A program made the position numbers and the translations under genes. This document shows, piece by piece, positions 11,216-22,143 of a DNA stretch of 50,475 nt; position 1 is the stretch's first letter; each line of letters starts with the position of its first letter. This stretch comes from Flammula alnicola (Eukaryota; Basidiomycota; Agaricomycetes; Agaricales; Strophariaceae): positions 1 to 50,475 of the forward strand of contig JADNRV010000342.1 in the NCBI GenBank assembly GCA_015499995.1. The letters are read 5' to 3'. The notes beneath the pieces are model-generated. The model saw only the letters and a program-made list of their open reading frames with translations, was not told the DNA's origin and made no database searches.

Positions 11216-12800
11216 TTGCCCTTTTATCTACCATCTACGGCACCGCAACCGGCCTCCCAAATATTTGGCTATAATGACTCCGCCGCCACTGATCCTAGGA
11301 TCCCTTGTTATCTTATCGCAGAAAGGGATCAATCTCCTCACAACAACCGACCTCTCGCCATCGACTTCCTGGCTACCTCATCCAACCCTTCCCACCTCGC
11401 ACTCAATACACCGTTCCTGATATCCAGAGAACCCACCAACATGCCAGAAACACCTGCTGCTGCCCCGGACCATCTTCAATGGCGGTTATGAGATGCAGGT
11501 GCATGGCAGAGCGACAGAGGCTGAGCAAGTACCAGACAAGGGCGCAAACGTCGCGGAAGACGTTAATCCACGTCACCGGGCCTGGAACGAGGCCGAGAAA
11601 ACCACGTACCAGCGTGCCGTCCCTCAGCCACCACCACCACAACACCGGTCGCCGTGGGTCTCCAATTCGCGCATCCACACCACCACCGCGCCGCCGATTC
11701 GACACGAACTCGCGAACTCGCGCCATTCTGAGATGGATGCACCGTGTGCGGGGCTGCAAACGGTAAGTACGTCTCTCTCTCTCGTGCCCGCCGATGACCG
11801 ACAAACTCACTTCGACTTGTTTCTTCCAGCCCTCATCACCCGCCATCGCCCACCCTTCCTTCAAGTTCCAACCGGCGAGAACGGCATAGAGTTGGCCGTC
11901 GTCTCTGCTGCTTCAAATTGTGCTTGAGGTTCTTGGGTTCACAGGGTACGTGCATGACGACGACATCTATATTTCCTTATTGACATGCTTCACAGGTCTA
12001 GAGGGGGGATCACGACGTACGTACCTGGCATGCCCGCCCGTGCACAGCCGTTCAACACCACGACCACCGCCAACATGTCCCAGCGAGTAGCGCGACGGCT
12101 CGCAGGTAAGCAAGCAACCCAATCAATCCCAGAGGTCGAAAGTCGAAACCTGGACGACTCACTTTGTCCGCGTTTGCCAGCTCACTAGCGACACCTCTCG
12201 CTACTCCATCTACCGCCCCTCCAAACCCTCCAAGACACGTCGGTTGAACGTCGGCGCGAACTTTCACGATGGGTCGTCAAAGGCTCGGCACAGCGGGGTC
12301 TTGGGTTCGATGCCGAGGGGGGGATGGGCTTGTACACGGCCAGGTACGTGTTCATTCCAGCATCAGAGCTCGATCGAACTTGGAATGCTTGCTTCGTACT
12401 TACCTCCATCGTTTCCGCAGACCCTCTCATTCATTCATCCTCGTCGGCATCCTCACCTCACCTCACCACCGCCCACCAACCAAACCCACAAAAACGACGA
12501 CTCGACTCGACTCGATAAGGCGGAACGGTCGAGAGAACTTGTATGTGGTATGGGGGCACTTACCACCCACGGCGGCGTTCGGGCGCCATCTGGACAGTGG
12601 AGGCAGGTGGGCGAGTGGCTGGGCGAGCGGCTGCGTAGATGGTATAGGTAAGTAAGTGTCGGCACCATCATAAAATGATATCAGGGGTACTTACTCACCC
12701 TCTCGCAACGTAGCGTTCTCATTCTCGAGCCCCATCCCGTGTGGTTCGCTCGTGAAATCGCTCTCGATGTCGCTTGCATCGTCCACGATCCGTTTCCGTA
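11216..12800 (+). other. Divergent multi-exon locus beside the FHA gene, frame not resolved
   Basis: I do not recognise a product. Plus-strand introns with good signals are visible: GTAAGTACG...CTTCCAG (about 11763-11829), GTACGTGCATG...TTCACAG (about 11947-11996), GTAAGCAAG...TTGCCAG (about 12104-12180), GTACGTGTT...TTCCGCAG (about 12344-12420) and GTAAGTAAG...AACGTAG (about 12648-12712). The last exon reads LEPHPVWFAREIALDV and stops near 12799. Of three differences from copy B in that exon, two are synonymous on this strand while all three change residues on the other, which favours plus-strand coding. Exons in the middle need frame changes and there is no good ATG, so this is either decayed or mis-assembled by me. 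Confidence 0.35.
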
Positions 12801-13886
12801 ATCGCAAGAACAGCGGAGGGCATAGACGATCTGTGTGTCGTCTGCTGCCCTGCTGCCGCTGTATTTCTCGCGTGCTTTCGAGGTGCGGCGACGCTGTCGC
12901 GGGGTCTGTGTATCAATCAGCAAAGGCCGTGCATGTGGATGGATAGGATACAGAACACGTACACAGCGGAGCACGGGGCAAGGGCGGCCGTTCGTTCGTT
13001 CGTTCGTCCAGTTGCTCGAGGCCTGGACGACGCGGGGGCCGTCTGCCGTGCTCTGGCGGTGTATGTAGCCCTTCGCCGCTTCGCTTCGTGCGTGTTTTGT
13101 GTTGTTTTCGAGGCGCCGGCGGTGCTGGTGAGGAGTCGGCGGCGTGCGTCGTCTTGTTCCGTGTTACGTGTTACGTGTTACGGTACGAGCGGATGAGGAT
13201 GAGGAGGGGTGGTAGAGGGACTTGCACGGCGGGCGTTTGTTCGGTTGCTGGAAGGCGGACTTGACTGCAGGGCCTTGTCCAGGGGGTTGGTCTGATATTA
13301 ATATATCACGGTCGGTGGCGAGTGTTGCTTACCTGCACGAGACAGTGGTTAATACTTACTGATTGCTGCGCGTTTTCTTTCTAGGCATAGGAGGTGTCGG
13401 CGTTGAGTCCACGGTGAAGGCGGCAAGAGAACTTACGGGCGTGGATTGGGTTGGTATGCTGCTGCACCGAGGCATGTCCAGGCGAGGAACGGAGCGGTTT
13501 ATGCGTCGGGTAAACCTGACTCTGTATCATTAAGGTTGCTGAACGCGACGAAGAGAACAGAAGCGTCAGTACCGACCACGAGGTGAGTAGCAAGTATTGC
13601 TCGTACATATGATAGCGTCGCTGACCCTGATCAAGGGCTCTAGATGTGACATTATCAGCGGCAAACGGGCGAGCAACCGACATCGAGACTTACGCGCTGG
13701 GCGGGACGACGTGCGACCGAGTCGAGCGGGCTCGACGGCCAGTCCGAAAACGACGATGACGAAGAGGGATCGGGTGTTCGACAAGTAGCTGAGAACGGCG
13801 AGAAGACTCAGAGGAGAGGAGAAGAGAAGAGAACTCGAGGGAGGAAGGGGATGATGAGGACACGAAGCCCAATCCCCGCCTCCCTT
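12690..13886 (-). other. Minus-strand spliced unit, product unknown
   Basis: Downstream of the TATAAAG at 13890-13884 the minus strand shows a chain of introns: GTAAGTCTC...ACATCTAG, GTAAGTTCTC...ATGCCTAG, GTAAGTATT...CGTGCAG followed at once by GTAAGCAAC...CCCTGCAG, and GTACGTGTTC...GATACACAG (near 12900-12957). Exons between them are short and no frame gives a recognisable protein. The first part (13365-13890) is missing from copy B. It may be a non-coding or decayed transcript running convergent to the plus-strand locus. Confidence 0.3.
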
Positions 13887-13890
13887 TATA
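13884..13890 (-). promoter_or_regulatory. TATA box for the minus-strand unit
   Basis: TATAAAG on the minus strand is followed about 45 bases later by a pyrimidine-rich stretch (TTCTCTTCTCTTCTCC), the usual arrangement at fungal transcription starts. It lies in the segment absent from copy B. Confidence 0.4.
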
Positions 13891-14606
13891 CAATCCTGAG
13901 ATTACCCTTGTACGTACGTACATGTGTAAGTAGCCTAGGTACTCTACATAATATAAGCGAGTTTGTGCAAAAAAAAGTCCGGTGTGATCATGATGCAAGG
14001 GGGAATGGGAAGTGCAGGGTCCTGGTCCAACAATTCCTGCTAAGCGAGCGCTTGATCGGCGCTTGTCCGCTCGCTCATCTGTCTGTCCCTCCCTCTGTCT
14101 GCTTATCGTGCAGTCCTCTCTCAAGCTTTGTCAAGCAGTCTCTGTGCGTTAATAAGATGTCTCCTTGACAGATTTCGATCTTGGAACAAAGAGTCAATAC
14201 AAGCTTTTTATTTGTATCTACATTGCATTGTTATCTACTCTCTTTCCCATCCAACCGTCTTGCAATCCTCACTCAAGTTCATCCTGTCCTTCACTCACTG
14301 CGCTCCGAGTCTCGACCCATAACCACTGAGCTAGCCGAACCGCGACGATCGCCAGAAATCGCCAGAAATCAAGGGAATTCACGATTAGCACGGATTCCGT
14401 GCGTACGCAATTGCACGCCGTCTCCAGTCGCAAGGAAAATTCGAGCTGGCGAAATGTTCTGGCGCGACGCTGATATATTAGGACCCTTGATAGGGTGATA
14501 TATGACATCTTACGTTGTTTTTTGAGGTCCCCGTTCGACGTGGATTTTGAATTGGAAGTGGAAACGGGGGTCGAGGAGAAGGTCTGGTCGGTGAGTGGAT
14601 GTCCAC

Positions 14607-16139
14607 TTCTATGGGTTTGTATTCACTCGAGTGTTGGAATAGGAGTACTCGTGGATACCAGGGTGCGTCTGGATAACTGGCGATAAGGGTGTTTGCGGTG
14701 GAATCGACGTTTCAGTCAGATGGGTGTATCTGTGAGTGCCTCTTTCGACCTGGGTGAAGAACATATTTCCGTTCGCTAATATGTAAATGACAAGACCCTG
14801 TACCAGATAGGAGTCTGTTACATTGATTATATGAAGATACAGGCTGTTTTTGTACACTGAAATCGGTGCATTGGGAGTGGAGGAGAGGGTGCCAAACATG
14901 TTTAGAGACAGAGAACCTGAGCTTCCTGTACGTTGTCTCCTTGAAAATACGAGATCTTGTGTAATGATATAATGTTCTATCATCTTACAGCCCGTCTCTG
15001 GCTTGCATTCTCTTTCAGCGTTGCTGCGGGATTTCGATTGTTTGATTGCGCCACACTCTCCCTCAGCCGGGCAAGTCAAAGTTCAAGAAATTCTGTGTAG
15101 TACGCTCGCCTCACCTCCTATCAACCTATATGACATGCAAACGTAGGTACGTTTTACATCTCTTTGGAATACATGATGCTCAAATCATGTCTTGGAGGAT
15201 GATATTTTGAGCACAGTTCAACGCGAGCCTGAGGTATCATAGCCGTGATCAATTCCAGTTGGACCATTCGTCGCCTTTCCGTCACTCAATTTTTTTTGAC
15301 AGGACCCTTGATTGATGGAAAAGGTTTACGCGAGCCGAGAAAGACGGGTGTTTTTATCAGATGTGAAACGGAGAATTGGGGATGGAGGAGATGGTCCCGG
15401 GGCCATGGGTATGATTTTGATCGCTTCGCTTCCTTTTTCTCTTGTTAACAGGATTCCAAATGACATAGATACATATATAATTCGTCTAACAAGCCTATTA
15501 GGATACAAGAACGTGCGCTATCTGATTCAATTGCTATGGCCAGTGAGAATGTTGCGCAGCGGCAACCTGCGCCACACTCCCACTCGGGCAGATCTCACGA
15601 GTTGGAGCTGTTCCTGGCCTATGGTTAAAATATCGCCAACCCGGACATTCTGCAACATACAATGTTACGAGATACATCGGCCCAGATCCAGACATGCTTC
15701 AATCGTACTTCTGCTTACTCCCCATTTACATTCACGTGGAGTTTTTGAGCGCTTCATGACTCGGAGTAACCACGCTCTCTTGTGCAACTAGCCGTTGTAT
15801 TAAAGCTATATCAAGATAGTTTATCTATAGCATTCGATTTATTATCCTGAGTGAAAGGAGAACTGGACGGATGACTGGGGAACACTTTGGGCGCTTATGC
15901 CATTAAGTTGTATGTGAACTTAACAGGAAGACGACTATATGACGTTAAACCATCCAGACATGTTGGATTTCATAGATCAAGCCATTGATTTGAATTCTAT
16001 TGCTAGTCGAGCACATGAAAGGTCACAAGTGCGAAGTATTCGCCGCACTGTTTGGTCAGCGTGAGCACAATCACAAGAGTTGCATGCACGCAGGCTCACG
16101 CTGATCCCGCTCTCTCACCGCCATCCAATCTGGGTGGCT
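14607..16139. other. Spacer with decayed coding-like sequence
   Basis: The open frame on the minus strand at 15079-14609 lacks motifs and good splice signals. On the plus strand around 15540-15790 protein-like segments are separated by in-frame stops. A short open stretch around 15939-16063 (beginning MTLNHPDMLDFIDQAID) ends quickly. I regard the region as relic sequence. Confidence 0.35.
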
Positions 16140-16466
16140 TCAAGACAGCAAAGTCGCATCAAAGAACATTAATGAATCTGCGATAGACCATACGCAACTC
16201 TTGAAGTATCGCGGCATCTTGAACTTCACTATTTTCATGTAGAAACGGTAGAATCCCAGCAAGTGTGTTTCCAAGACCCATGACGTGGTTCTTCCAGTAT
16301 GGGACATCGAGCACATCTGGGCCGTGGGTTTGCCATTCAGCGTGCGTTTGACGAACATTGCTGGTGCCCCAGACTGACGATATAATGGGCTGCCAACTTT
16401 GGTCGCCACTGCATTGACAAGCGGAAACATGGGGTCCGGACTCATCTTGATGCCATCTTCAACCAC
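16140..16466 (-). other. Protein-like fragment, unrecognised
   Basis: A minus-strand frame of 108 codons is open here. A second minus frame over the same bases also reads as protein (LDVPYWKNHVMGLGNTLAG through LQELRMVYRRFINVL) and has the more globular composition. Two competing frames suggest a frameshifted fragment of one gene. No family is recognised. Confidence 0.3.
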
Positions 16467-16889
16467 GCAAGCTCACTGAAAAGCCCGATTCAAGGCAGGT
16501 AAGTGGTTAAACCAAATCTTTAATTCCTGGTACTAAAATGTGAAGCTAGGCAACTACAGAATGCGGCCGTGTGTCAGCGCACTAGACAAGTATTCCACGA
16601 GATTTCAATCGGTCATCGCGACTCGCGAGATCTGTCAGCTCCGGCAGGGTATTAATATGAGAAACTGGAGGTAAGCTTCAATGAAACATACCTTGATAAC
16701 CACAATCTGACTTTCACACTCAAGTCCTCTGTCCATCACGCTTTAACCACGAAGAACAGGGAATAGGCGCCCAGTGGCGTGCGGGAATTGCGAACCTGGG
16801 ACGTGAAACCAAGGCCAAAATTGTAAAATCATTCTGGACATAGCGAGCTGCAAACATACCTCGATAATCGCAAAGGTGAGGCAGAAACC

Positions 16890-17225
16890 TTAGATGTAAT
16901 CAAACAATGCGTGGACTAAAGAAATGGGTGTGATGTTTAGTATCAATTGGATCACGTAGAAATCAGAGACAGAATACCTTGTTTGCGAGCATGGTAGGGC
17001 GATGACGGCAAAGAGGGGGCGGTGGTTCATGGGAAGATATTCGTGAATTGGCAACTCTTGCATCTGACCAATCATTGCGATACCGAGGTGCAGGAGATCA
17101 GGGCAATTCCTGTGCAGGCTTGCTGGCAGCAAACGGAACCAAGGGATTATGACAAGCGCCGCAAAACGCGCAATATCCGTTAGCTCGGGCATAGCAACAA
17201 GTGAGTTCGGTACATGGATAAACAA
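16890..17225 (-). other. Possible small protein, unrecognised
   Basis: The minus-strand frame contains MPELTDIARFAALVIIPWF followed by an IHEYLPMNHRP segment. A possible intron (GTATTC...TTCTTTAG, about 16978-16919) would end the protein shortly afterwards at about 90 residues. No motif or neighbour explains it. Confidence 0.25.
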
Positions 17226-17828
17226 ATTCTGACAAGTTCTGGACTCCGATTCAGTGCAGGTTTGACGTTAACTGTTCGGCAATAGTCCTGACTCCTGAGG
17301 ATGTTCCTGAGACAGTATCGCCATCAGGAATTTGACCACACTTCCTGAGATCCACAGCGGTGCATAAATATGCATCGGTTGGTGAAATATCTTTCAGTTA
17401 TTCTAAATTTCAGTTCCGAGAGTTTGAAGAATGGTACCCAGACTGTGAGTGTGCAATGAGAAAAAATAAGACCAAGCCGGTGTGAATCTGTTTTTGAGCA
17501 ACTGAAACGCGCATCTTAATTCCAGCCGAAGAGACTGTTACGTCTTCTCAAAAGATTTATTGAACCCTAATAATACACGCTTCTTATTGTCGGGCCAGGG
17601 CACAGTGTCCATAATTCCATTGCTGCTTTGTTCAGGGAGATCTGCCTGTTAGCATATGGCTACCAGATTGGCCTGCCTGAACAAAATGGCAGCGGAAAAT
17701 TAGACTTGGAAAAAGTGAGAGTCAGTGGATTATCTTATTCTCAGTCAAAGCGAAATATATGTCTTAATGCTGAGCTGGTTGAGAGGCGACTCAGTGCGTG
17801 ATGAGTTGATGGGGATCCGATCGGAAAT

Positions 17829-18420
17829 TCAGCCCTGGAGGTTAATTCTTTTGCAGAAATTAGGGATCAAGGCAAGGGTCAAAGGTTGAAGTGTTTTCTT
17901 GATGACTGCAGTCCGGAAATTTTTCTTGATGAGCTTGATCACACGCAGGGATTTTGCGAAGCAGACGGGGACCTGGAGGGAACCTGGGAATTCTTTGGTA
18001 AGCCTCGGCAAAGACAAGGTATAAAGACTGGAATGTTTCCTGGTGTTTCGATACCCGTCTTTATGTCCCTCCATTTGGCCATTGTCATTGTCGACCATGA
18101 CCCTCTCCTTTGATCTTTGCGATCTTATCGCCTGTGTTTGGCTGTCTGCGGTACTCATGCCAAATATGTACTGTGTCTTCCGATTCTCCGATGCTGATGC
18201 CAACGGCTGCCACCAAGGTATGTTTATTGTTCACTAGTATGTTTGCACTGGGTCTCATGCTAATGTACGATACAGAAAGCATTAAACCTATATTTCAATG
18301 TCCAGATAACACTGATGTACACTCAATGTGATCGGTAAGTTTGTGTTGCATATTTGTCAAGTTTGATTTGGTGATCTGATCTTTTGTTTGCATGTTGTAG
18401 AAGTGATTATTGAGACTGCA
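17829..18420 (+). other. Possible exons of a plus-strand gene, unrecognised
   Basis: Protein-like plus-strand segments (LKCFLDDCSPEIFLDELDH near 17887, and one starting MTLSFDLCDLIACVWL near 18098) are followed by intron-like signals: GTAAGCCTC near 17998, GTATGTTTATT...CGATACAG (18219-18275), and GTAAGTTTG...GTTGTAG (about 18334-18400). The minus strand is also open across part of this. No family is recognised, and it may belong with the exon-intron modules that follow. Confidence 0.25.
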
Positions 18421-18515
18421 CGGAAGATAGTTGGCAGAGGTCTTCAAGGTTTACTAAGGTATTCATTCTTTTTGTCTCATTCTACATGGATTTTGGGAAT
18501 TGAAATACTTGTTTA

Positions 18516-19420
18516 GACATCCAGAACCGGGTTCTGAAGCTGTATCAATGCACCCAGGCCAATCCCGCTGTGCCGCACTGCTGTTTTTGACTACTTTTTA
18601 ATCTGAAGCCCTATTTTGAGTTCCGGAAAACACTGTTGGGATATGGGTTCAGGTTGGAGGTTGGGATTCACAATGCGGTGAGTTTTCCCATTTTTATGTA
18701 TCCAAGGTCATGGGCAGGGGGCTGATTTATTGTTAGACTGCTTTGTATAGTTCTCGCGCCTGCGCTCGAGACTCAAGTACAACAGTCCCACGCTCCGAAG
18801 CTCTATCAGTACACCCAGGCCAATCCCGCTGCGCTGCACTGCCGTTTTCGACTACTTTTTAATCTGACGCTATATTTGGAGTTCCGGAAACCACTGTTGG
18901 GATGTGGGTTCAGGTTGGAGGTTGGGATTCACAATGTGGTCAGTTTTCCCATTTTTATGTATCCAAGGTCACGGAAAGCAGGCTGATTTATCGTTAGACC
19001 ACTTTGTATAGTTCTCGTGCCTGCGCTCGAGACTCGAGTACAACGATCCCACGCTCTGAAGTGCTATCAATGATCCCACTGCACTGCACTCCTGTTTTCA
19101 ACTACCTTTTTAATCTGAAGCTATATTTCAACTTCCGGAAAACACCGTTGGGATGCGGGTTCACATTGGAGATTAGGATTTGGGTTGTGGTCAGTTTTCT
19201 CTTTTTTAAGTGTCCAAGGTCACGGGCTGATTGATTGTTGGACCGCTTTGCATAGTTCTCGGGCCTGTACACGAGTATGCTGGACATTGAGCCTTGACAC
19301 CATATTTGAGCTTCCGGGAAATGCTGCTGGAAGACCGCTTTGGTATCCCTGGCATGTAAGTCCTCTTTCCCTTTTGTAAGTATCCAGGACCCTAAGCTGA
19401 TTTTATTTTAGTCTCATTGC
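18516..19420 (+). repeat. Tandem array of about 250-bp exon-intron modules
   Basis: Three clear copies (about 18516-18750, 18751-19010, 19011-19258) and one shorter copy (19259-19420) follow head to tail. Each holds an exon-like part (TTTAATCTGA...TTCCGGAAA...CTGTTGGGAT) and an intron-like part beginning GTCAGTTTTCCC or GTGAGTTTTCCC and ending GGCTGATTTATTGTTAG with a branch-point word. The second copy is open for about 65 codons (including QANPAALHCRFRLLFNLTL); the first has a stop. The third and fourth are increasingly degraded. Confidence 0.75.
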
Positions 19421-19544
19421 AATGTACATGACCTTTCTTGTGTCGTGAATGGTAGTTGTGCTTGCGTGCGCCTATCTGAATCACGCCACGATATTTGGAC
19501 TTCCGGCGAACACTGTTCAGTGGCGGTTTCTGGATGAATGAAGT

Positions 19545-19822
19545 GAGTTTCCTTTATTAATAAGCGAGAAATATGAATTAATTCTCTTATTAGTCTTGGG
19601 TTCCTGGGATACATTTGCGCAATGTGGTTCTCGCGAGTGATAAGCGCCGTCACATTGAAAATGGTGCAGTGGGGTTTTGTGTTCTCGGTAAGTTGTTTCC
19701 CTAATTATTAATAAGCAAGAAATATAAACTGATTCTGTTATTAGTCTACGCGTATCTCGCAATGTGGTTCTGGCGAGTAATAAGCGCCGGAAAATGGTGG
19801 GGTGGGGTTTTGTGTTCGGTAA
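19545..19822 (+). repeat. Second tandem module pair, about 140 bp
   Basis: Two copies of GTGAGTTTCC/GTAAGTTGTT followed by ATTAATAAGC(G/A)AGAAATAT, CTGATTCTGTTATTAG and GCAATGTGGTTCT(C/G)GCGAG lie side by side. Each again pairs an intron-like segment with an exon-like segment, as in the array just upstream, which suggests repeated module duplication in this spacer. Confidence 0.7.
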
Positions 19823-19867
19823 GTTATTCTCTTCTGAATAGCAACTCGGCGCTTATTTTACCATTAA

Positions 19868-19974
19868 AGCGCAACTACGGTGCACCTAAATACCGCCTCG
19901 TCACCAACAAGGACATCATTTGCCAAATTCGACGGAGATTTCATTCTGCACACGGAATTACCAAGACACGGCGT
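19868..19974 (+). pseudogene. Ribosomal protein L5 (uL18) fragment, frameshifted
   Basis: One frame reads KRNYGAPKYRLV then TNKDIICQI, matching the highly conserved N-terminal block of eukaryotic large-subunit protein L5 apart from a missing VRF. The next frame continues KFDGDFILHTELPRHG, matching the downstream block ending HELPRYG. A small deletion plus a frame change between the blocks, and no flanking gene, mark it as a short relic. Identification rests on recognising these two conserved blocks. Confidence 0.65.
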
Positions 19975-19989
19975 CTAATGTGCGCTTGC

Positions 19990-20414
19990 CGTGTTCTTGC
20001 TGCTGGCCGACACCCACAGGATCTCGTCTGTTCAGTGTGACGAAGTGCGCGAGCGACAACTAAGTTGGTACGTTTTTCGGCATCAGCTTTTTGGACTATG
20101 GCTAATGTTATGAGCAGACCTGCTTACCGTATATGCGCGTGCAGGTAAATACTTCAATACCTCTGTGACTTCCGTGCTAACCCCGATTTCGTAGACTCAA
20201 ACCTGTTTATTCGCTGCCTACGGACTTACAGTACTAAGCTACCATCCGTGGCGGGGCCAAACCCGCCACAGGAACTCTCTGGCCTTCGGGCGGGGAGAAA
20301 CCTTGGTCGTACGCAACGCACCCACCAATGTGATTCGACGAACAAGGCGTTTTTCAGTGCGCCACACACCGGAAATGGAAATCAGTAGCCGTTTTGGCAC
20401 AGAACAAGGAACAC
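19990..20414. other. Spacer before copy B, no gene recognised
   Basis: Two intron-like signals occur (GGTAAATACTTC...TTTCGTAG near 20144-20194). The sequence abutting the truncated FHA gene (20230-20425) has no similarity to copy A and marks the duplication breakpoint. No product can be supported. Confidence 0.35.
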
Positions 20415-22143
20415 TTAGCGAGACATTGCCCCTGCGAATGCTGCTGGAAGAGGGAGGAGCACACGCCTGGAAACACACGGCAACGGGGCTGCAAGTGGCC
20501 GTGTATCCCGTGTATCCGAATCCGTATCCGAAGGCAGAAGAGGAAGAGGAAGAGGGGGCACAGGAGCTGGAGACGCTACAGGCACGGGTGGGATGGACAG
20601 CTTGCGCGAGACGACGAGCACGGGCACGGGCACCGCGGGGGGCGGCGAGGGGCTGGCGAGGTCCATGGGCGAGTTCGATCTCGAGCGGGACGTTGTCAGT
20701 CTTGACCTCGAGTGGGATGGAGAGCGCGAGGGCGAGCGTAAGCCAGACCTGGATCGCGACGTCGAGCGCGAGGTCGCCCTCGAGCCTGTGCGCTTCGACG
20801 TATCATTGTCATTGTCCTTTCCATCCTTATTCTCCTCGTCTTTATCCTCATCATCATCGATCAATATAGCAGGCATATCCATGTCCTGCACTCTCTGCGC
20901 TCCCTCATCCGAAATACCGCCAGCTTCAGCGTCACCCAAACTCGAACCAGCAGCGGAGCCAGGTGCAGAGGCAGCACCGCCCAAGAAGAACGCCGACATC
21001 TGCGAGAGATGCGACATGGACGGCATGGACGGGAGGCGGCGGGCAGACGGCGGTAATGGTGGCGATTGACTTTGCGACGGACCCTGAGAAAGGGGACTCG
21101 GCCGTAACGAAATATGCTGATATTGAGACGACACCGGGGGCGGAGGTGGGTGTGAGGTTGGGTAGAGGTAAGCAGGAGGGTAAATAGAAGGCATACGAAG
21201 CACCGCCTGAGCCAGCGCATGGTGTTGATCAGGATGGGAAAGATCAGAGTGAGAGTGGGCATGCGGGATCAGGCTGCGGAGGGCGTTGATCAACGAGCCT
21301 TGCGCGGAGGACGGTGGTGGTGGTGCGGAGGTGCTCTGGCTCGGGCTCTGGCTTGAGGGTGCGGGCGGCTGCGGAGCGGATGACGACGGTGGTGGGATCT
21401 CTTCGATGTCCGAGTATATGCCAGACGGAGACTCACAGGACTCGTCAGAGGAGGACGAAGGCGAGGTGTGAATGCCATATCGGCCCGATGATGATTTGGG
21501 GGAAGAGGAGGAGGGCACGATGAGAGGCTTGAACGGGGATGTCGGGGTAGATGCAGTTGCGTGCAAAAGCTCGATGCGGACAACAACAGGACGGACACAT
21601 TCATCGCCCTTGCCAACAGACTTGCCAAAGGTGATGACGTCTCCGTCTGCGAGGAGCGTGGGCGTCTCTGGCTTGATCGTCATCGACAACCTCTCGCCCA
21701 GTTTGCGGATGTGCGTTCCGTGATGCGAGCCCAGATCAATCAGGTAGGCCTACAATGTGTGAGTCACTGCAGATGCAAACATCAAGCAAGATACATACAT
21801 GCCCACTATCCGAGAACGCAATCTTTGCATGCTTCCTACTAACAACCGCACACCGAAACCTCGCCGCACTCCCATCATCATCCAATCTCCTATCCGTCTC
21901 AGACCCCGACCGCCGCCCGATGTGCACCACACTAGTGTTCGCCCGTCGAAACAACATCCGATACCCATCGATCCCTCCCTGCTTCTCCACATGCAATGAT
22001 ATACCTACAGGAGGGGTCAGGTCAGACGAACGATGCGATGGATCTCGAATCTCACCCGTTACAGGGCGCTGCGCAGGGCGAGTGGCGGGCAGCACATCCG
22101 CCTGAGGCATGGATTTGCCCAAGAAGACGATCTCGTCGTCCAT
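20415..22143 (-). CDS. Truncated FHA-domain paralogue
   Basis: Exon 1 (22143-21799, 345 nt, as in copy A) and exon 2 (21749-20415) are joined by an intron at the same position inside the FHA domain. The FHA core is intact (IGRRSG, SRKHAKI, LIDLGSHHGTH). The reading frame stays open through the S/P-rich and S/R-rich regions and stops at 20415, a few codons past the duplication breakpoint, giving about 559 residues. The coiled coil, basic cluster and hydrophobic tail of the 7773-11116 gene are missing. If expressed it would bind phosphothreonine without the membrane or oligomerisation parts. An open frame with mostly substitutions and in-frame indels suggests it is young or still constrained. 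Confidence 0.7.

Larger units (their letters stand above)
9357..14606. repeat. Segmental duplication, copy A
   Basis: From the middle of the FHA gene (about 9357, TGCCCCTGCGAATGCTGCTGG) to about 14606 (GAGTGGATGTC) the sequence recurs in the same orientation at 20426-24750. Identity is high throughout, coding and non-coding alike, with small indels. Copy A contains about 700 bp (13365-14070) absent from copy B. Confidence 0.9.

Noticed and set aside
14609..15079. 156-codon minus-strand frame
   Set aside because: No motif, no good splice signals and composition typical of chance; it begins at the edge of the duplicated block.
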